Shown here: positions 57,961 through 64,000 of the stretch, in pieces | How positions within the stretch are numbered: the stretch's first letter is position 1 | Layout of the letters: each line of letters begins with the position of its first letter | Source: Coenobita brevimanus | Lineage: Eukaryota; Arthropoda; Malacostraca; Decapoda; Coenobitidae | Reading direction: 5' to 3' | Length of the DNA stretch: 64,000 nucleotides | Assembly (NCBI GenBank): GCA_032717465.1 | Contig: CM064690.1 | Span: 29,398,153 to 29,462,152, forward strand | Program-made: the position numbers and the translations under genes | The notes under the pieces: generated by a model | What the model was told of the DNA's origin: nothing | The model's database searches: none | Seen by the model: the letters and a program-made list of their open reading frames with translations, nothing else

Positions 57961-58914
57961 CAGATGTTTCTGCTTGTGTATTTTTTTTTTAATGTATATC
58001 TTTTAATATGCAATATACAATTGAAATTTACTGTCTTGTTTTCTTAACTTTCATTTTAGTTGATCTTCAGTTGAACCTAAAATCTCCAACTGAAATGACA
58101 TGTCCTTTCATCAACTTAACATATTGAATACCAGACTACTTAAAGACTATTATTTAAAAAAAAAAAAAAAATATTTCAAAACTATCATAGAAAAAACTTA
58201 AAATATTTTTATTTGACGAAAATTTATAAACCAAAACCCAAAAATATGAAAAAAAAATTAAATATAGAAAAAATAAGAAAAATATTTAAAAAATAGGAAA
58301 TAAAAGGAAAAAATAGCAGAAAATAAAAAAAATGGTTCCAATTTTTGACCAAAAATGGTCCAAAATGGCCCTAAAATTTGCCAAAAATGACCCAAAAAAA
58401 TGTACCTAAGTCGATTGCGAAGATTAATGGAACCAGGTTTCACGTCAAGCCTTTTGTAATCTGAAGAGTGTCCAGAGACGACCTGAAAGAAAAGAAAGGT
58501 GTTAATAAAATGATAGGTACCCTTCAAAAATAACCCACCCCTTTACCCTTCCTCCCTCACCACAAAAAGTAGCAGCAAGGCTAGAGAGGAAGGGCAAAGG
58601 AGTGGGGGAGTTTTGGAGAGGATACACAGAGGAAAACTCGGCAAGTGGGAGTGTCTGTACAGTTGCAGACATAAATACTGATCCACTTCATGAATGCTAT
58701 TTATCAAGGAAGTGAGCAATGACTTCCGAAACCCAGTGAGGCTACTACCTTCAAGCATAACGAACCTGTCTGAACATTATGTACAAGTTTCAAAATTCAT
58801 GGATTAAAAAAGTGGAGCAGTATTCTTGCATGCAACTGTACAAACCAGGCTCACAGCATCAACACACATGGATGGCCATCTTGGAAATGACAGTTGCCAG
58901 CTAGTATTTTTATG
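57961..58914. other. AT-rich sequence, no gene seen
   Basis: 58150-58400 is A-rich with repeated CCAAAAATGG-like words. The remainder is plain. Confidence 0.55.
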
Positions 58915-59250
58915 GGCAAATTTTTCGACTTTGTAAAATTTTGGGATGCCAACCAGCATTTTTGAGAGACTTTTTGGACTTAGTATTTGAGATGCCAATT
59001 ACAGTACTAGTATTATCAGTGAATTTTTCGACTTAGTAAAATTTTCAGATGCCAACAAATATTACTGGGTGAACTTTTCGACTCTGTATTTTTCGACTTA
59101 GAAAATTTTTTGAGATGCTTAGATACCAATAACAAAGAACTGTTGCAATCTTGGATTTGAAAGCTGCTCATCAATTTTACCAAAAGCAAATTTTTGGACT
59201 TAGTAAAATTTTAGTAATATTTTCTGATGCTTAGATATCAATGATACAAG
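58915..59250. repeat. Degenerate tandem repeat with TTTTTCGACTTAGTAAAATT
   Basis: Six or seven units carry TTTTTCGACTTAGTAAAATT or a close variant, usually followed by GAGATGCCAA or GATGCTTAGATA.CAAT. Unit length varies from about 40 to 90 bp. Confidence 0.8.
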
Positions 59251-59455
59251 AGTGGGGCATCAATTAATTACTTTACGAATAATTCGAGGGACATTCATAA
59301 CAGCAATGATAGCTCTGGCTTACAAATTACCTTTTTTTACTGAAAAAATTACTTGTAAAAAAATATATATACAAAACACTGAAACGAAAGGAAAATGTTG
59401 CCCATAAAATAACTATTTTCAGATTAACCAAATTAATGCTGGCTTGTAATTAATA

Positions 59456-59794
59456 CAGGGTGGTCCATGTATTACACTCATCTAATCTTATGGGGACAGG
59501 AGTCTGGTAACGAGAGGAGCAAAGACGATTTCGCTGCTGCACAAAATTAATAATCAACCATGAAATCAACGGATATTACAAAGCAATTACTTTAACACTC
59601 AAATGGGGTTATACAAGTAATGAATATGGAAAAACAGATATTATTACACTAAGCATAATAAGGATTATGCAGTCAATGGACAGGAACAAACAGATATTAT
59701 AACACTAATTATGAAAAGGGTTATGGGAGGAGAAAATGATACAGATCACTTAGCCATCCCCACAACTAAGATGTGTAATACATGGACCGCCCTG
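59456..59794. mobile_element. Mariner-type MITE, intact ends
   Basis: 339 bp flanked by TA on both sides (59454-59455, 59795-59796). Left end CAGGGTGGTCCATGTATTAC; right end GTAATACATGGACCGCCCTG, its inverse with one mismatch. Internal AT-rich duplicates (CAGATATTAT.ACACTAA) occur twice. No transposase frame. The near-perfect ends suggest a younger insertion than the 40.8-kb relative. Confidence 0.88.
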
Positions 59795-59938
59795 TATGAC
59801 GTGAGAGGCCGTAAATATGTGTTGATTCACAAACACGATAAATTTACAATCGTAACTATTATTGAGTTTTTGCTAGAAGGACAAGGAATAGAGGGCACAG
59901 GCTCTCACTTGTTCTTCTGGCAAAAACATAATATATTT

Positions 59939-60120
59939 CTTTCACCTTAACTTGGCCTAGATTTTTGTCATTTCGCAACTTATTTCATGTAGTTTAGTGT
60001 GGAAAAAGATAATACAGCACTATGGCTGTACATTCTTTCCACATCATTTTGTAACTAACTTTTTGCATGAACAGAGTGAGTGAGAACACTATACAGTACT
60101 GAGGCTGAAATGTGTAAAAT
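59939..60120 (+). mobile_element. Family A element, right end lost
   Basis: TTTCACCTTAACTTGGCCTA, AACTTATTTCATGTAGTTTA and TGGCTGTACATTCTTTCCAC match the left two thirds. Confidence 0.7.
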
Positions 60121-60544
60121 TCATGTCCCATAATGCTTGTAAAATTTTCCTGCTTGAGAACCACCAAAATTTCCTTTTCTTCTCTGCTATGGAACCAATC
60201 ATGATAGGTTGTACCATTTTGAAACTGTCATAACAATGTCATAACAAATGTTTTCTATTGGTACCAAACTTTTACTTCAAAAGAGCCAAATACAACCAAA
60301 AAATGGTCAAATCATTTTCACTTGGCAAGAACAGAGCAATGAAAGTTTATTTTTATCTCAGCTATTACACCAATCATGGGACATCATACTCTGATGTCAT
60401 AAGTATTGCCTTCCAGTGGTATCATTAATTTTCTATAAGTTAAATGTAGCCTCAAAAGGCCCAAAATACAACCCTGCACACTCAGGCATGTCCCACATTT
60501 GCGGTGTGGATGCATATTTCTTGATACCAGAGTTTAGTGTTAAC
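60121..60544. other. Intergenic sequence, no gene seen
   Basis: 60180-60260 and 60350-60430 look like diverged duplicates (ACCAATCATG.. then TTTTGAAACTGTCATAA / CTCTGATGTCATAA). Confidence 0.4.
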
Positions 60545-60699
60545 CTATAGTTACAGCTCTGTGGGAGAAAAAAAGAAAAAGGGGAGGGGGCTCTACATCC
60601 TTTTCACATCACTAGAACCATATTCTAGTGTTATTCTGATGTTAAAACCCAGCATCAATGATAGAGGAAAGGCAATTTTAGGCCAACTTAATTTGAAAT
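60545..60699 (+). mobile_element. Family A element, left end lost
   Basis: TTACAGCTCTGTGGGAGAAA, CTTTTCACATCACTAGAACC, and GGCAATTTTAGGCCAACTTA at the right end. Confidence 0.65.
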
Positions 60700-61914
60700 G
60701 AGTATAGTTACGAGAAAAGTTATCACAAGTCATTCTGTGAGAACTCCCAGTATGGAAAGACACATGGCCACATGGAACTGACTGCATACAAAAGATCATA
60801 ATCTGGTGGCAGGTGGAGATTTCTTAGCATATTTTCTTTAGCAATATAACTGTTTGAGTGAATGAGCAAAGCAAGCCACCAAGACCACTATCAGACATAA
60901 AGTTGGGTGACAGAGCACAGAAACTAAATTGCTACCTGGAAAACTATAAAAGCATAAATGGATCTATGCAAATCAACGGAAAGCTTAAGAGGTAACAGGT
61001 GTTACACGTCACTTTTCTCAAAATTTGCCACCATGTGGCTGAAAAAAGAAACCAAACCACCAAAACTGTGCTATCTCTGAAACTATCAAGGTACAATGGA
61101 TATATGCACACTTATGGAAAGCTTATGAAAAAGCAATACGTGTTAATAAACTCAGTTTTCTCAATGTGTGTCACACTACTGCTGTAAAACACCCAATATA
61201 TGCCAAACTGAGCACCAAACTATGATGTCTCAAATTATTAAGCTACTGCACATCTACACACAGTGTCTGAAAACTTCCTGAAAAATTATGGGTAACACTA
61301 AGTAGTTTTCTTCAAAATTTCAAAGTGTGCATTAATAACAAGCAGGTGGAATGGTGGTTTCTTAAAAATTTCCAAGTTGCATTAATATTATGCAAGTATG
61401 ATGGTGTTCCGCGAAATTTCAAAGTCTGTAATAATACGAGGTAAGTGGGATGGCACAAGTCTTCTAGCTAAAAGAACGATGTTAGCAAGCTTGCTCACTC
61501 ATACAAACTCCGGTTCCACAGTTTAAAGTGTGAATGTGTATACCTTGATTTTACTTGTTAATAGCACACTGATGACATGCAAGTATGCAGTTAATCCCAT
61601 GTGACCTCATAATACACACAAATATAAATAAGATGTGCACAAATACATATAATAAAGAGACACAGACAATATAAAACAATGAAATCTAAACCCTAAAATT
61701 AATCAAATGAAATCTATCTAACCTCTAAAAGTTCTAGTCAATATCTATCTAACCTCTAAAAATTCTCGTCATATGAAATCTAACTTCTAAAAATTCTGGT
61801 CAAATAATATCTATCTAACCTCCAAAAATTCTGGCCAAACTTCTGCTTCACTAAATCTCCTGAAAAACTCATAAAACAGGATGATCCAGAGTGTTATCAA
61901 TTACATGAGCTCTG
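60700..61914. other. Intergenic sequence with weak duplications
   Basis: 60890-61190 contains a diverged duplication (CTATCAGACATAAAG.../GGATCTATGCAAATCAACGGAAAGCTTA versus GGATATATGCACACTTATGGAAAGC). 61725-61850 repeats ATCTATCTAACCTCTAAAAA, TTCT(A/G/C)GTCA three or four times. No gene. Confidence 0.55.
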
Positions 61915-62385
61915 AGTAGGGTAGGATAGTGCAGGGTATGGAAGGGTAGGGTAGGGTAGGGTAGCGTAGGGTAGGGTAGGGAAGGGTAAGGTATGTTGCG
62001 CAAGGTAGGGTATGATAATGATAAGGTAAGGTAAGACGGATAAGGTAGGGTACGGTACAGTAGGGCAAGGCAGGGTAAGGCAAGGTTGGATGGGGTAAGA
62101 TATGTTAGTGAAGGTTACAGTAGATAGGGTAGGGTATGTTAGGCAGGGTAGAGTATAATACAGTTACATAAGGTAAGGTGAGGTCCCGGGTAGGGTAAGA
62201 TCTAGTCAGGTACAGTAAGGAAGGACAGGGTATGGTTAGGCTGGGTCAGGTAAGGTAGGGTCAAGTATGGTAAGATAAGGTAAAGTAAAGTAAGGTAAGG
62301 TAAGGTAAGGTAAGGTAAGGTATGGTATGGTAGGGTAGGGTAGGGTAAGGAAGCCAAGGTCAGACAAAGAAAGGTAGGGTAAGGT
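61915..62385. repeat. (GGGTA)/(GGTAA)n array
   Basis: Pentameric GTAGGGTAGG and GTAAGGTAAGG units in shifting blocks. G-rich on the + strand, like 1.37-1.55 kb and opposite to 2.1-2.7 kb. Confidence 0.88.
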
Positions 62386-62608
62386 GAGTTACTCTGCATC
62401 AGATACATTGGGGGTGAGTCCATATAATCAAAAACTTCTTTTAATCATCTTGTAAAGTTTTTCAAGTGTGTTTTTTTTCCCCTAGCTCAATGAAAACAAA
62501 AAGCTAATAACTAGGAATCTGGCATTTTACTTTACTGTCAAAATCTGGACTGACCGCTCTAAAACTGAGTGTACGATGGTGTAGGTCCCTAATTTCTCAT
62601 GGTCACTT

Positions 62609-62947
62609 ATGGAACACCTGCAGTTTCTTCTGCTAACAAAGTTCGAGAAGACTAGGTATTCATTCAATTCTGTCCGTCTGCCTGTTTGTGGACATAACAA
62701 TGTTATCTCAAAAAGCTATTATCAGATTTCAAAAAAATCTCGTGGATATGTTGGCACTGGGTCAGGAAGTTGCTTAGATTTTGAGGTGGATCCAGAAGCA
62801 AGGGTAAATAATAATTTTACTGGCGTCAGTGGAGGTATGCCTACTTCTGACAGTTTAACAGGGCAGATTACGACCGTTGAATTAAATACCTCACCCCATC
62901 AGGTTGCATGGAGGTTGGTCTATATGACAAACCATGAATTACAATGA
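62609..62947 (+). other. Unassigned open frame, possibly an old repeat or coding relic
   Basis: 112 codons from the first ATG, with even composition instead of the low complexity seen in most open frames here. The segment ISKKSRGYVGTGSGSCLDFE followed by VDPEARVNNNFTGVSGG looks protein-like, but no family was recognised, no splice sites are evident, and the start has no supporting context. Confidence 0.2.
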
Positions 62948-63605
62948 CACTGGCAAAGATATGCACTTTCTGAATTCTTTCTAGTTGCTAGATGTGATCA
63001 TCCTGCATTCCACCTTACAGATTGCAGTCAGCAATGATACAGAAAGGTCAGACACGTTGTATTATCACGCTTAAGGGACGCCCGTAACTGTCAGATGTCA
63101 TCAGCCTGGACACAACATTAAGGCGTAGACAGCAACAATACAGAATGGTCAGACGTTCAATCATTGTCTCACTCTAAGTGACTGTCAAACCCTATGAGCT
63201 TGTCCACACTTTCACACACTCAGTTTTAATATGACCCTAACACCTATGTTACTCAGGGTCACATTCTAGGTGCCTTTGGAGATTTCGTAAGACCTCTTCC
63301 TTGGTTATTTATCCTGCATATTATAAGATCTTTTACCCAAGCGACTGTACACAAGAGCTAGAATCCAAGCAGAGAATCTCAGATTGTTACAAATCGATTT
63401 ACATATCTCCAGTTTCTGTTTTTCCCCCCAACAGATTCCGGCAATTGCTGGGAAGTAATCTGCTGGAAAAGGCTCTTGGTTTAGCTTCCAGTACACTATC
63501 AGCTGTACCATGGCCAACCTCAATACAGGAATTCTTTAGGTGGACACAAGGTGTCATTTTTATATTAGATTAGATTGGATCTCAATATCCTCTTATATGC
63601 AATGA

Positions 63606-63742
63606 AAAACCCTGGTGGCTCCCCTGCCTGCTTAAACAAACATTCCTCAATTTCCTCCTTATCCCCAAAAGGAGGATGGTAGACTGCAGAGGAAGGGTTC
63701 ATATTCAATTGAGTTGGAGGTTGCAAATACTACTATGTTAAC
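63606..63742 (+). mobile_element. Family D retroposon fragment
   Basis: CCCTGGTGGCTCCCCTGCCT, CCAAAAGGAGGATGGTAGAC, TGCAGAGGAAGGGTTCA, ending GGTTGCAAATACTACTATG. Confidence 0.5.
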
Positions 63743-63754
63743 TGATGTTACTGA

Positions 63755-63915
63755 AGTCAAGGGCTTGGATTGTGAGCGTGGCCCATTCAACTGGACAGAC
63801 TTAGTTATTTTCTTTTCCTTTCCTTTTTATTTTTTTTTCTTACTCTTTATACCCTAACTCACCCCCAATCCAAGAGTAGGAAAAGAGGTATGGGTGATAC
63901 TGATGATACTGATGC
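63755..63915 (+). mobile_element. Diverged tail of the 28-kb LINE family
   Basis: GTGAGCGTGGCCCATTCAAC, TGGACAGAC and AAAGAGGTATGGGTGATACT, then GATGATACTGATG, correspond in order to GAAGCGTGGCCCATTGGATT, GGTCAATTTTGGGC and AAAGGAGGTCCGAATGATGA at 29.27-29.37 kb. Confidence 0.5.
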
Positions 63916-64000
63916 AGACTATGCTGATACAGTATTGTTATAAACAGCATACATGAAAACTGTTACCATGTAGTATGCAAACAGTAAATCACTAAAAAAG

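Larger units (their letters stand above)
63253..64000. mobile_element. Family B element with nested insertions, running off the window
   Basis: The left arm is well preserved (CAGGGTCACATTCTAGGTGC, TTGGAGATTTCGTAAGACCT, CTTCCTTGGTTATTTATCCT). The right arm begins near 63935 (AACAGCATACATGAAAACTG, TAGTATGCAAACAGTAAATC) and is cut by the window end. The 600 bp between hold a family D fragment and a LINE tail. Confidence 0.65.

Overview
The window looks like arthropod nuclear DNA, most likely from a decapod crustacean. The basis is intron-split genes, very dense microsatellites and minisatellites, arrays related to the arthropod telomere repeat TTAGG, many short palindromic transposons, and a neurocalcin gene of arthropod type. 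The species is inferred, not shown. The window is mostly repeats; only about 750 bp is confidently host coding sequence.

Layout. 1-6.5 kb is almost wholly simple and tandem repeat. At 6.81 kb lies the terminal coding exon of a neuronal calcium sensor (NCS) gene whose other exons are not seen and probably lie upstream of the window. 7-30 kb is intergenic and packed with four kinds of insertion: palindromic miniature elements (families A, B and C here), short retroposons (D and E), a tRNA-headed SINE, and a truncated, frameshifted LINE at 27.95-29.37 kb. A second NCS gene, neurocalcin (Nca), occupies 30.36-38.56 kb on the + strand in four coding exons (191 residues). Its introns, the largest 6 kb, carry more of the same elements. 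38.6-53 kb is again element-rich. 54.24-56.07 kb is a compound C-rich minisatellite. 56.6-57.96 kb holds three homologous exon-like blocks with splice-like edges but no convincing protein. 58-64 kb is AT-rich, with a mariner-type MITE, GGTAA/GGGTA arrays and a nested composite element running off the window.

Relations. The two NCS genes lie head to tail, and their last exons begin at the same residue and intron phase (Ala-Ile-Tyr, phase 0). They are best read as an old tandem pair of myristoylated EF-hand calcium sensors. No prokaryotic operon, CRISPR array, rRNA gene or intact tRNA gene was seen.

Family names used below. A: about 200 bp, ends TTCACTTTAACTTGGCC. B: about 230-340 bp, ends CAGGGTCATATTCTAGGTGG. 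C: about 210 bp fold-back, ends TTAACCCCTTCA. D: retroposon-like, ends in GGGTTGCAACTACTACT. E: retroposon-like, ends in GGCAATAGATAGATAG. These names are mine; no database was consulted.
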